From: VBAS01 sp035318985
GTDB taxonomy: Bacteria; Bacteroidota; Bacteroidia; Chitinophagales; Chitinophagaceae
Assembly (NCBI GenBank): GCA_035318985.1
Contig: DATHDP010000077.1
Coordinates: forward strand, 1 to 33,216
DNA length: 33,216 bases
Direction of reading: 5' to 3'
Part shown: positions 1 through 8,412 of the stretch, one piece after another
Position numbering within the stretch: position 1 is the first letter of the stretch
Layout: each line of letters starts with the position of its first letter
The notes under the pieces: model-generated
The model's database searches: none
Seen by the model: the letters and a program-made list of their open reading frames with translations, nothing else
What the model was told of the DNA's origin: nothing
Position numbers and translations under genes: made by a program

Positions 1-1215
1 TTCAAACTCTTTTCCTTTACCGCTATCGAATGTAGCGTATCTTTCTTTTCGAAGTTTTTTAAAATCAGATTTGTTTAAAATATTATCAGCTGTTAGTAAT
101 GCTCTTGCAAATGTATCTATGCCGCCGATATGTGCATGAAACAGATCGTCGGTATCAGTTGAATTGCGGCGGATCTTTGCGTCAAAGTTTATTCCGCCAC
201 CTTTGAAGCCTCCTGCCTGTAAGATGACAAGCATTGCTTCAGTTAATTCATTAACATCATTGGGGAATTGATCGGTATCCCAACCATTTTGATAATCGCC
301 GCGATTAGCATCAATGCTTCCGAGCAAACCAGCATCAGCAGCAACTTGTAATTCATGCGTAAATGTGTGACCAGCTAATGTTGCGTGATTCACTTCTACA
401 TTTATTTTAAAATCATTCAACAGATCATACTGGCGCAAGAAACCTATTACCGTTTCGCAATCATAATCGTATTGATGTTTGCTTGGCTCACAAGGTTTGG
501 GCTCGATAAAAAATGTTCCTTTGAAACCATTTTTTCTTGCATAGTCTTTTGCAGCATGAAGGAATTTTGCCATGTGTTCTTTTTCTCTTTTCATGTTTGT
601 GTTCAGCAAACTCATGTAGCCTTCTCTCCCGCCCCAGAAAACATAATTTTCGCCACCTAATGCGATCGTTGCATCCAATGCTGCTTTCACTTGTGCTGCT
701 GCATGAGATAGAACATGAAAATCAGGATTGGTAGCAGCGCCATTCATATATCTCCTGTTGGAAAAAAGATTTGCAGTACCCCAAAGAAGCTTCACGCCAG
801 TTTCTTTTTGCTTCTCACTTAAATATTCAGTGATCGCTTTTAGTCTTTTGTCATTCTCTTTTACATCATTCGTATAGTCAATTACATCCACATCATGAAA
901 ACAGTAATAAGGCAAACCAAGCTTTGTAATAAATTCAAAAGCTGCATCAGCCTTATCTTTTGCTCTTTCAATTGCATCCGATTTTTTATCCCATTCAAAT
1001 AAATGTGTAGGCTCTCCAAAAGGATCGGCGCCACTGCCATTGAAGCTATGCCAGTAAGCACAAGCAAATCGTAAATGATCTTTCATTGATTTGCCTTCTA
1101 CCATTTTCTTTTCATCATACCAACGGAAAGCAAAAGGATTGTCTGACTCAACTCCTTCATATTTTACTTTCCCAATTGTTTTAAAGTATTTCTTCGTGTC
1201 GGTTGCTGTGCTCAT
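1..1215 (-). CDS. xylA: Xylose isomerase, 3' end beyond window
   Basis: Converts D-xylose to D-xylulose in the cytoplasm, the first intracellular step after xylan breakdown. Read from the ATG complementary to 1213-1215, the frame stays open for 405 codons to the window edge; the family is usually about 440 residues, so some 35 C-terminal residues are missing here. Visible family hallmarks: the N-terminal KYEGVESDNPFAFRWYD segment, the active-site histidine in CFHDVD (about H107), the metal-ligand region FFIEPKP, and SIDANRGD followed by GWDTDQFP. No signal peptide is present, as expected for a cytoplasmic enzyme. It lies 25 bp downstream of the GH10 xylanase on the same strand, so it is probably the distal gene of the susC-susD-xyn10 transcript. 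The remaining C-terminus cannot be judged from this window. Confidence 0.97.
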   Translation of the reverse strand, partial: MSTATDTKKYFKTIGKVKYEGVESDNPFAFRWYDEKKMVEGKSMKDHLRFACAYWHSFNGSGADPFGEPTHLFEWDKKSDAIERAKDKADAAFEFITKLGLPYYCFHDVDVIDYTNDVKENDKRLKAITEYLSEKQKETGVKLLWGTANLFSNRRYMNGAATNPDFHVLSHAAAQVKAALDATIALGGENYVFWGGREGYMSLLNTNMKREKEHMAKFLHAAKDYARKNGFKGTFFIEPKPCEPSKHQYDYDCETVIGFLRQYDLLNDFKINVEVNHATLAGHTFTHELQVAADAGLLGSIDANRGDYQNGWDTDQFPNDVNELTEAMLVILQAGGFKGGGINFDAKIRRNSTDTDDLFHAHIGGIDTFARALLTADNILNKSDFKKLRKERYATFDSGKGKEFE

Positions 1216-1240
1216 CGTTTTATTTTTATTTTTTTAAAAA

Positions 1241-2809
1241 TTATTTTAATACTTGTTTAAAAGAAGTGTATGCCGGTTTTTTCTGATAACTGCTGTTAAA
1301 CAAAGTTGGAAAATCTGTTTTGCCAAGGCTTGTCACGATCCAACTATCAGCATCTGTAACGTTCCAAACTGTGATCCCGTACCGCTGTGAAGCCGGTACA
1401 TTACTATTATATGAATCCACAACATATTTATATTTCGATGCCTGTTGTGTCAACAGATCATCAGTAGCACTAAATGGCGAATTATTATTTGGATTGATAC
1501 GTATATCCAGTTCTGATACATGCACTTTCAATCCTGTAGTGGCAAGTTTCATAAACATATTGTCAATAGCCGCATTGGAAGTGTTTAGGCTAATATGCAT
1601 TTGAGTTGCTAATCCATGTATAGGAACAGACTGTCCTTTTAATTCATTTACCATTGCTATAAACGAATCGAGTTTTTGTGTACTTGATTCAAGATTATAA
1701 TCATTCAGGAATAACAATGCAGCAGGATCGGCAGCATTGGCATATCGGAAAGCGTTGGCTATATATGAACGTCCCAGTACAGGAGCCCAGTAAAAAATAT
1801 CATTGGCACTCGTTCCCGATCTTATATTTCCATTTTCTTCAAAGGCTTCATTTACCACATCCCATGCTTTTACTTTCCCAACATTACGACTTACCATAGC
1901 AGTTATCCAGTTTTGCATTGCCGAGTTAACCAATGTGGGACTATAACCCGATGCCGGACTTAAAACTGATAGATTGTCAAGAAAGAAATCGCCTGTATTA
2001 GGAAAATGAAATTTTATTGATACGGAAGCTTCGGTCGGTGTAAATGGAAAAGAATATTCAACCCAGGTTGCAGAAAGTGTTTGATTCAACTGTTCATAAT
2101 AAGATGTACCCTGTGCAACTGCTCTCAACGTCTGGCCAGCAACTGCTGCTTTTGCCCAATATTTTAAAGTATAGGTTGTGCCACTTGTTACAGAAAAAAT
2201 ATCTGAAACAATTTGAACACTATATGCATTCGGCCCAGGTGTGGTAACTGTTATTTTTGCCGCTTTTATTCCACTCTGTGCTTCCGCATTTGAAATAGTA
2301 ATTGAACCCGCAGTTGGCGCGGTTGAAGATACCTGAGTGAACCAATTGGTATAATCGTTTTCAAATCCTGCATTCAATAAAAGATTTGGGCCGGCAGTGT
2401 TTGTTAAAGATCGCAGGTATGTTCCATTATTATTCTGATGCCAAACCAAAGTATGGCCATAAACATCAAGACTACTGGTCTGCGCAAGGGCAACAAGTTC
2501 ATCTGCCCTGGAAAAATCATAAGAACCATCGTTTTTCACATTGGCGCCATGTTTCATCTGGTATTCGAAAGTAACACGATCAAATTCTTTTTTAACCAGT
2601 GAAGAATAAGAAGCATTACTCTTCATCAGGTCATAATTGATAGCAACACCTACGGGGTATGATGCCATTTGTTTTAGTGTAGTAGTATCGGTTGGAACAA
2701 CCGGTGGTGTTGGCGGTGTCGGTAGATCATTTTTTTTACTACAAGAAATTAATCCTGTTATTAAAAATAACATGAAAAAAAGTATCCTGTTCCTCATCAT
2801 ACCATTCAT
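1241..2809 (-). CDS. GH10 endo-1,4-beta-xylanase lipoprotein with CBM inserted in the catalytic domain
   Basis: Endo-acting xylanase (522 aa), probably lipid-anchored on the outer membrane: hydrophobic leader with lipobox LISC (Cys23), then a Pro/Thr-rich linker. The GH10 barrel begins near residue 48 (PVGVAINYDLMKS, then FDRVTFEYQMKHG) and reaches the GHTLVWHQN strand near 118-126. It is interrupted at about 140-285 by a CBM4/9-like beta-sandwich (starting NLLLNAGFENDYTNWF). The barrel resumes with the acid/base Glu321 in WDVVNEAF and the nucleophile Glu433 in VHVSELDIRI, ending with the VWNVTDADSW strand. Splitting of GH10 by a CBM is known in Prevotella and Bacteroides xylanases. It follows susD after 142 bp containing a strong hairpin and precedes xylA by 25 bp. 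Met4 or Met5 are possible alternative starts. Confidence 0.95.
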   Translation of the reverse strand: MNGMMRNRILFFMLFLITGLISCSKKNDLPTPPTPPVVPTDTTTLKQMASYPVGVAINYDLMKSNASYSSLVKKEFDRVTFEYQMKHGANVKNDGSYDFSRADELVALAQTSSLDVYGHTLVWHQNNNGTYLRSLTNTAGPNLLLNAGFENDYTNWFTQVSSTAPTAGSITISNAEAQSGIKAAKITVTTPGPNAYSVQIVSDIFSVTSGTTYTLKYWAKAAVAGQTLRAVAQGTSYYEQLNQTLSATWVEYSFPFTPTEASVSIKFHFPNTGDFFLDNLSVLSPASGYSPTLVNSAMQNWITAMVSRNVGKVKAWDVVNEAFEENGNIRSGTSANDIFYWAPVLGRSYIANAFRYANAADPAALLFLNDYNLESSTQKLDSFIAMVNELKGQSVPIHGLATQMHISLNTSNAAIDNMFMKLATTGLKVHVSELDIRINPNNNSPFSATDDLLTQQASKYKYVVDSYNSNVPASQRYGITVWNVTDADSWIVTSLGKTDFPTLFNSSYQKKPAYTSFKQVLK

Positions 2810-2893
2810 TTATTTTGAAAATACATTCATTTAACCGGCTTGGTTATTATGCAGTAAACTTTATTTTCAGAAAATTGTTTTGTACTGATTTTA

Positions 2894-2921
2894 AAACAGG
2901 GATGATAAATCATCCCTGTTT
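2894..2921 (-). terminator. Perfect 12-bp hairpin between susD and xyn10 (terminator or attenuator)
   Basis: Arms AAACAGGGATGA (2894-2905) and TCATCCCTGTTT (2910-2921) are perfectly complementary around a 4-nt loop. The stem starts about 30 nt after the susD stop codon. On the minus strand it ends in a short T run followed by A-rich sequence, so it is only a modest intrinsic terminator. Partial termination here would keep SusCD transcripts above those for the xylanase; an RNA-stability stem is the alternative. Confidence 0.6.
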
Positions 2922-2951
2922 GTCTAGAACTGCTTAATATAAAAGATAAAC

Positions 2952-4931
2952 TTATTGATAGTTAGGATTTTGATAGGCAGCTTTTTCATCTGTAGTTGCC
3001 TCCATCCCGTCAAGCTGACCAGATGGAATGGGCCGGATATAATGAAATGGCTGAATGGTACGTGTTACTGTTATGGGTGTATGATCTCCGGCGTTTGGAC
3101 CGCCTATTTGGTATGTGCCAGCCAGCTCGTTCCACTTTTGTGTACGAACAAGATCGAACCAGCGAAGACCTTCTCCAAAATATTCCCGGGAACGCTCGGC
3201 TAAAATATAATTAATGTCGATAGTTGCAGGAGTTGCTGCAGTTACCGCTGCGCTATTGTCTGCAACAAACGCTGCATTGTTCTTATTAGAAAATTTCCAC
3301 TTACCTGCCCGTGCACGAATAACATTAACCAGATCTCTGGCAGTTTTACCTGCTACAGTTGTAGCACCTTTTACGGCTGCTTCGGCAGCTATAAGATATA
3401 GCTCGGAAAACTTAGCAATTTTGAAAGGACGTGTAAGAGGTGCATTCGGCTGGCCCAGTCCGGTACCATTATCAGTACGATAAGTACCCATTTTCCAAAG
3501 ACCAGGAAACATAAGCCTGCTTATACCATTCGGAGCAACAACAAAATCAGCTCTGCCAGGCATTTGACCGGCGCCAACTCCATTAGAGGTTTTTCCGGGG
3601 AATGATCCCCCAGTCGGATAAACAAGTCCTACAGCATCTGCTTGATACTCCAGGAAACTTAGTATGGGTTGACCTGGAGTAACCGCCATGTCGTTAGCAT
3701 TATAAAGTGTTGCGTTTGTAGTTCCGCCTTTAGGCCAGTTGGCCCTATAAACAGTACTGAAAGTACCATCGTAACGGGAATCAAGCGTTTTTTCAGCAAA
3801 GGTGTTTGTAAAAACTCCAACAGGAGGAGCCATGCGAATATAGGGACGTCCTAAACTCTGGGCTGCTTCTCTTTGTACAGAACTGACGCCAGAACCGGTT
3901 CCATCAGAATTTGGAGCACTTCTTATATTCGTATAATTCCAAGTAACAAACCAAACGCAAGTGTTTCTACCATCATTGTTTATTTCACTTTGAAAGCCTT
4001 GTATAGGTGATCCGTTATAAAATTCGCTTTGATCCGTGTGGTCGGCATACAATAGCATTTCCTTGTTGCGGTCATTGCCTCCCACATGCACGTCGTAAAA
4101 TGTATTTTCTAAACCAAAAGGACCTGGATTATCAATGCCTGCAACAGCTATATCATAAGCTTTTTGAAAATATTGTGCTGCAGTCAGGCCATCAGGATCA
4201 GTTCTTGGCGATGCCGGGTAAGTAGGTATATTGCTCGGGTTTTGCAGCCACCAGGCATAAGTTAAATATGCTTTTGACAGGTAAAGACGTGCAAGTGTTT
4301 TAGTGGCTCCTCCGGTTACCCTGCCCGTAGCAGGCAAATCGTTTATCGCTTGCAGCAAGTCGGGAAATATGGCTTTGGTATAAACCTGGGGTACAGTATT
4401 ACGTACAGACTTCCTCGAAGGAGTTGTATTGAATTTCAATTCTCCTGCTCCCATATCCAAAGGCACGCCGCCAAATGTTTGTACTAACATAAAGTAATCA
4501 AAAGCACGGAAAAACCTCGCTTCGGCAATAAGCGAAGCTGAGATGCCCACCGCTGCTGCGTTCTCAATAATTCCGCTTGCTGTATTAATATTAGAAAAAG
4601 CAACTCCCCATAATACATCAGAGCGGCTGCTTGCACCGGTCAGGGTTCCTACTCCACTAAGATCCATATCCTTTTGGTTACCGTCACCGCTTTGACCGTA
4701 TGTATATTCGTCGGTACCGGTTTCTAAGCTATTATAATAATATGGTTGTCCATATAAAAAACGCAGATGTGCATACTGGGACGTAATACCGCCCAAAACT
4801 CCTTTTTCGGTTTTAAAAAACTCGGGTGTATAAGTACTACGAGGCTGTTCCTCCAGAATTTTCGTACATCCGGGAGCTAACAGAATAAACAGAGCTGATA
4901 CGATAACAGATTTTATTTGTATATGTTTCAT
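2952..4931 (-). CDS. susD: SusD/RagB-family glycan-binding lipoprotein
   Basis: Surface lipoprotein that caps the SusC transporter and binds the oligosaccharide, here probably xylo-oligosaccharides. Its 659 aa is at the upper end for the family. The leader ends in lipobox LAPGC (Cys22), followed by TKILEEQPRSTYTPEFFKT, the usual SusD N-terminus. The C-terminal RagB/SusD region is recognisable in KFSELYLIAAEAAVKG (tetratricopeptide-like helices), DINYILAERSREYFGEGLRWFDLVRT, and the terminal FHYIRPIPSGQLDGM then NPNYQ. It starts 11 bp after the susC stop, the standard susC-susD coupling. The glycan is inferred from the neighbours, not from this protein. Confidence 0.96.
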   Translation of the reverse strand: MKHIQIKSVIVSALFILLAPGCTKILEEQPRSTYTPEFFKTEKGVLGGITSQYAHLRFLYGQPYYYNSLETGTDEYTYGQSGDGNQKDMDLSGVGTLTGASSRSDVLWGVAFSNINTASGIIENAAAVGISASLIAEARFFRAFDYFMLVQTFGGVPLDMGAGELKFNTTPSRKSVRNTVPQVYTKAIFPDLLQAINDLPATGRVTGGATKTLARLYLSKAYLTYAWWLQNPSNIPTYPASPRTDPDGLTAAQYFQKAYDIAVAGIDNPGPFGLENTFYDVHVGGNDRNKEMLLYADHTDQSEFYNGSPIQGFQSEINNDGRNTCVWFVTWNYTNIRSAPNSDGTGSGVSSVQREAAQSLGRPYIRMAPPVGVFTNTFAEKTLDSRYDGTFSTVYRANWPKGGTTNATLYNANDMAVTPGQPILSFLEYQADAVGLVYPTGGSFPGKTSNGVGAGQMPGRADFVVAPNGISRLMFPGLWKMGTYRTDNGTGLGQPNAPLTRPFKIAKFSELYLIAAEAAVKGATTVAGKTARDLVNVIRARAGKWKFSNKNNAAFVADNSAAVTAATPATIDINYILAERSREYFGEGLRWFDLVRTQKWNELAGTYQIGGPNAGDHTPITVTRTIQPFHYIRPIPSGQLDGMEATTDEKAAYQNPNYQ

Positions 4932-4942
4932 ATTCGTATTTT

Positions 4943-7900
4943 TTAAAATGTCAAATTAACGCCAAGAATGTAGTTACGGGTCGAAGGTGTATTAAACCCT
5001 ACGGTCAGAATACGTCTGGGATAACTACCTGCAGCCTGGTTTTCATTTCCAAAAGAGTTAGTTTCTGGATCGAGGCCAGACTCATCGTGGTATGGAGAGA
5101 ACATGACAAACGGATTTTGAGCCGTAAAGTACATTCGCATTTTAACCCCAGAATTTTTTATAAGGCTCCGGTTGAAGTCATATCCCAATGTTATAGTGCG
5201 AATCTTCAGGAACGAGGCGTCGAAATAACCCAATGTGCTGGCATATTTTTGATTATCGTTGCTAATTGGGCCAGCGGGATTGGGATACTTAGCACCTGTG
5301 TTGGACGGAGTCCAGTAGTCAACGTCTAAATTATTTCTACGACCTGTCAGCAAATTAAGATAGCCGTTTGCACCATGAATAGTGCTGACAAGAATACCGC
5401 CACTTCTATAAAGACCCACAATGCCAAGATCAAATCCCTTATAAGCTACTCGAGTGTTAAAGCCTCCCTGGAAGTCAGGATCTACATCTATGATTTGCCT
5501 GTCGGCAGTCCCAATGGCTCTAACCGGTGTGCCATTAGTATTGTAAGCCCCTGTGTATTCCACTCTGATCATTCCAACTCTCCCACCTGGTTCAAGGGTA
5601 CCCATATAGCCATCAGTACTATCTTTAGTTGTTTCCCAAAGCCCCGTTTTTTTATAATCGTAAATTGCGTTTATATTATGTCCTACAAACCAAGCATTAC
5701 CTTCATCCTTTGTTTGCCCTGATGCAAGCGATACTAACTTATTGTTATTGGTATAAATATTAAAACCTGCCTCCCATGTCCAACCATTCTTGTTGTCGAG
5801 AATTACACCATTCAAGCTAAGTTCAAATCCTTTGTTTTCAGTTGCGCCAATGTTTGCAGTAAATCCTGTCACACCAGATGTAGGTGGAAGACCAAGACCA
5901 AGAAGAATATCCTCAGTTTTTGTCATATAATATTCCACGGTACCAGACAAACGGTTTTTAAGAAGAGAAAAGTCAACACCAAAGTTCCAGGTCTTTGAGA
6001 ACTCCCATCCTAAATCTACATTTGGTAATTGTGTCACATAATAACCTGTGGAATAGCTCGTGGGACCAAAGTTGTAAGGCCTGGTACTTAATTGCCCAAG
6101 CGTAGCATAAGGGGCAATAGCCTGGTTGGAAGTTTCTCCATATCCGGCACGCAGTTTCAAACTATTTATGAAGTTAATTCCCTTCATAAACGATTCATTA
6201 CCGATATTCCATCCTACCGATACTGCAGGATAGGTATGCCATTTATGTCCTTCTGCCAGCCGTGATGAAGCGTCTGATCGCACCGTAGCAGAGATCATAT
6301 ATCTGTTGCTATATGAGTACATCACACGTCCCATATAAGACATGAGTCCCCATAACTGGTAATCCTGGTTGGCAGGGTTTACAGTTATTTGACCAGCTGC
6401 TTGGCCAAGGTTATAATATAGAAAAGCATCGGCAGGTATATCCTGGGCAGACATATTAGACCTATTGTATTTACTTTGCTCTGCGGAGTATAATGCAACC
6501 GCATTGATAGTGTGCTTTCCTTTAAACGTATGGTCGTAGCTAAGCAGGTTTTCAATCGTCCAGTGATAAGTAATCCTGTTATCAATAGAAGCAGATGATG
6601 CAGTATTAGGATTGAGTCCATCACCTACTCCTGGTCCTGTATAAGCGCCATTGTTGGATTGTATATAATCCAAACCGAGATTTACTCTATATTTCAAACC
6701 TTCGATAAAAGGCAATTTCACTTCACCAAAAATGGCATTGTAAGATGCAAATCCACGAGATTCGTTGATCCATTGATCATCACTATGTAATTTTTCCACC
6801 ACATCTTTCGTATAAACATATTGATTGTCAATTGACATACGTATTGCTCTTTTTGTCGTACCATCAGGATTAAATGGTGTGGAAATAGGTGTCATGCTTA
6901 ATGTATTATATAAGCCCACCTGGTTTCCCTCGCTTTCGTTAAAGTTGTTATAGGAAGTAAACCCTACACGAAAGTTTTTTCCAACCTGTTGATCAAGCGA
7001 GCCGCGTATTGAATATCGTTTGTATTGTTGCGTAGGGATCACGCCTTCATTGTTATAATAACCCATTCCAAAGTTGTAGCTGCCCGTTTCAGAACCGCCT
7101 GAAAGACTGACGTTATGATCTTGTACCAAACCAGTTTGGTAAAATAGATCCTGCCAATCGGTATTAATATCATTAAATTCATCCTGTCCGTTAACATATT
7201 GACCCCTTGCGGCACGTAGCGCCACAAATTGCGGTCCGTCCATCATGGGGTATTTGGCAAAAACAGATTGTGTACCCACATAACCATTATAACTTACCTG
7301 GGGTTTTCTATTCTTAGCTCCTTTATCTGTAGTAATAAGAACAACTCCGTTGGCGCCACGTGAACCGTAAATAGCAGTTGCGGAAGCGTCTTTAAGAACA
7401 TCGACACTTTTGATATCATTTGGATTTATATCCGCTATTGATCCCATGAAAGGTATACCATCAAGAACGACCAAGGGATTATTATCGGCACTCAACGACC
7501 GTGAACCCCTAATGCGGACCTGCATCGTAGCTCCTGGCCGTGTTGAGGTTTGCGTTATTTCCACACCGGCTATCCGACCTTGTAAAGCTTGAGAAATATT
7601 GGGCGCCGGAACCTCACGCATTTTAATGCCACTGATCGAAGCGACAGATCCCGTAACAGCTTCTTTTCGTTGTGTACCGTAACCAACTACAATTACTTCA
7701 CCTAAACTCTTATCTAACGAAACTAATTTTACATCAACAGAAGTTCTGTCATTAACTTTTATTTCCTGTGTTACAAAATCAACTGCCGATATAACAAGCG
7801 TTGCATTTCCGGCGGCAGACAACTGGAACTCTCCCTGGTCATTGCTTGCAGTACCATTACCGGTTCCTTTAATTGTAACTGATGCTCCGGATACGGGAGT

Positions 7901-8056
7901 ACCGTCTTCTTTTAATACTCGTCCCTTAATTGTTATATTCTGTGCAATACTATTAACAGAGAACAAAAGGAACAATAACAACATTAAAGCTGTTGGTTTT
8001 AATAGCCGCAATTTTATTGGCGGCTGCGAGTTTTTCAAAATGGCTGTTTTTTTCAT
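4943..8056 (-). CDS. susC: SusC/RagA-family TonB-dependent outer-membrane transporter
   Basis: Energised outer-membrane porin (1037 aa) importing glycan fragments bound by SusD. An N-terminal signal peptide of about 39 residues ends SIAQ. Next is a carboxypeptidase-regulatory-like domain (ITIKGRVLKEDGTPVSGASV, about 41-115). The plug begins at VVGYGTQRKEAVTGSVASI and carries the SusC signature region DGIPFMGSIADINPNDIKSV, then DVLKDASATAIYGSRGANG. The rest is a TonB-dependent 22-strand-type barrel ending with aromatic Phe (GVNLTF), as expected for outer-membrane insertion. No N-terminal FecR-interaction (STN) domain is evident, so an ECF-sigma/anti-sigma circuit is not indicated. It is the first gene of the minus-strand operon, divergent from the lacI pair, with 356 bp to the preferred lacI start. 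Confidence 0.97.
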   Translation of the reverse strand: MKKTAILKNSQPPIKLRLLKPTALMLLLFLLFSVNSIAQNITIKGRVLKEDGTPVSGASVTIKGTGNGTASNDQGEFQLSAAGNATLVISAVDFVTQEIKVNDRTSVDVKLVSLDKSLGEVIVVGYGTQRKEAVTGSVASISGIKMREVPAPNISQALQGRIAGVEITQTSTRPGATMQVRIRGSRSLSADNNPLVVLDGIPFMGSIADINPNDIKSVDVLKDASATAIYGSRGANGVVLITTDKGAKNRKPQVSYNGYVGTQSVFAKYPMMDGPQFVALRAARGQYVNGQDEFNDINTDWQDLFYQTGLVQDHNVSLSGGSETGSYNFGMGYYNNEGVIPTQQYKRYSIRGSLDQQVGKNFRVGFTSYNNFNESEGNQVGLYNTLSMTPISTPFNPDGTTKRAIRMSIDNQYVYTKDVVEKLHSDDQWINESRGFASYNAIFGEVKLPFIEGLKYRVNLGLDYIQSNNGAYTGPGVGDGLNPNTASSASIDNRITYHWTIENLLSYDHTFKGKHTINAVALYSAEQSKYNRSNMSAQDIPADAFLYYNLGQAAGQITVNPANQDYQLWGLMSYMGRVMYSYSNRYMISATVRSDASSRLAEGHKWHTYPAVSVGWNIGNESFMKGINFINSLKLRAGYGETSNQAIAPYATLGQLSTRPYNFGPTSYSTGYYVTQLPNVDLGWEFSKTWNFGVDFSLLKNRLSGTVEYYMTKTEDILLGLGLPPTSGVTGFTANIGATENKGFELSLNGVILDNKNGWTWEAGFNIYTNNNKLVSLASGQTKDEGNAWFVGHNINAIYDYKKTGLWETTKDSTDGYMGTLEPGGRVGMIRVEYTGAYNTNGTPVRAIGTADRQIIDVDPDFQGGFNTRVAYKGFDLGIVGLYRSGGILVSTIHGANGYLNLLTGRRNNLDVDYWTPSNTGAKYPNPAGPISNDNQKYASTLGYFDASFLKIRTITLGYDFNRSLIKNSGVKMRMYFTAQNPFVMFSPYHDESGLDPETNSFGNENQAAGSYPRRILTVGFNTPSTRNYILGVNLTF

Positions 8057-8103
8057 AATGTTTATTTTGGCAGTTGAAAACTTTGAGTTTTATTTTTATT
8101 AAT

Positions 8104-8128
8104 AATAGTATAACCAGTATATACTATT
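8104..8128. promoter_or_regulatory. Inverted repeat upstream of susC
   Basis: Arms AATAGTAT (8104-8111) and ATACTATT (8121-8128) are perfectly complementary with a 9-bp spacer. The site lies about 48 bp upstream of the susC start. Position suggests a regulator site or 5'-UTR hairpin, but the AT-rich arms make chance occurrence plausible. Confidence 0.35.
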
Positions 8129-8164
8129 TCATTCGGAAAAAGATGTGTTGAGTGATTCAGAGTA

Positions 8165-8179
8165 GTTAAACAATTTAAC
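8165..8179. promoter_or_regulatory. Inverted repeat GTTAAA-CAA-TTTAAC in the susC upstream region
   Basis: Perfect 6-bp arms with a 3-bp spacer, about 110 bp upstream of susC. The compact geometry is compatible with a dimeric regulator half-site pair. No regulator can be assigned and AT-richness weakens the case. Confidence 0.3.
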
Positions 8180-8199
8180 GCGGATAAAAAATTTTGAAT

Positions 8200-8218
8200 C
8201 GTTGTTAAGTATACAACG
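8200..8218. promoter_or_regulatory. Inverted repeat CGTTGT-N7-ACAACG in the susC upstream region
   Basis: Perfect 6-bp arms (8200-8205 and 8213-8218) with a 7-bp spacer, about 145 bp upstream of susC. It is less AT-rich than the neighbouring repeats and does not resemble the LacI operator at 8349. Possible activator or repressor site; the regulator is unknown. Confidence 0.35.
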
Positions 8219-8348
8219 TGGTGGAGTAACAAGTAGGTGTCTATCCGGTTTTTTTTCATACAGCAGCTAGTCGTAAAATGAAATTTTAATAGCGATGCAG
8301 CAAGCAGAACTGCACTTCAGATGACGAATATAGGAGTTTTTTTAAAAA

Positions 8349-8364
8349 TTGCAACCGATTGCAA
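8349..8364. promoter_or_regulatory. LacI-type operator O1 (TTGCAACCGATTGCAA)
   Basis: Near-perfect palindrome with a central CG, typical of LacI-family operators. Flanking A and T tracts extend the dyad to 8344-8369. It recurs almost exactly at 9486-9501 before the second lacI gene. Lying 48 bp upstream of the preferred first lacI start and on the divergent side facing susC, it could mediate autoregulation and possibly control of susC. Confidence 0.75.
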
Positions 8365-8387
8365 TTTTTTTTTCAAAAAAAGCTGCT

Positions 8388-8395
8388 TTTATTTG
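8388..8395 (+). promoter_or_regulatory. Candidate -7 element for the first lacI gene
   Basis: TTTATTTG matches the Bacteroidetes -7 consensus TAnnTTTG at seven of eight positions, including the TTTG. It is 18 bp before the preferred ATG at 8413, which would leave a very short leader. The operator at 8349-8364 would then sit around the -33 region, a sensible repressor position. One mismatch and imperfect -33 spacing keep confidence low. Confidence 0.3.
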
Positions 8396-8412
8396 TAAAC
8401 AGGATTTCCACC

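Larger units (their letters stand above)
8057..8412. promoter_or_regulatory. Divergent regulatory region between susC and the first lacI gene
   Basis: The only stretch over 300 bp without a gene. It must hold the susC promoter (minus strand) and the promoter of the regulator genes (plus strand). It contains three short perfect inverted repeats at 8104-8128, 8165-8179 and 8200-8218, and the LacI-type operator at 8349-8364. I found no perfect Bacteroidetes -7 box (TAnnTTTG) on the minus strand upstream of susC, so that promoter is not placed. An ORF of 65 codons on the minus strand here looks like chance. Confidence 0.75.

Noticed and set aside
385..734. Plus-strand ORFs over the xylose isomerase gene
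   Set aside because: They are antisense to a clearly conserved gene and have no recognisable domains.
8062..8259. 65-codon minus-strand ORF upstream of susC
   Set aside because: Low-complexity translation without signal peptide or domain; the region contains inverted repeats and must hold the susC promoter.
8359..8412. Longer N-terminus of the first LacI regulator starting at 8359
   Set aside because: The extension is not LacI-like and its ATG lies within the operator; the start at 8413 aligns with the paralogue.
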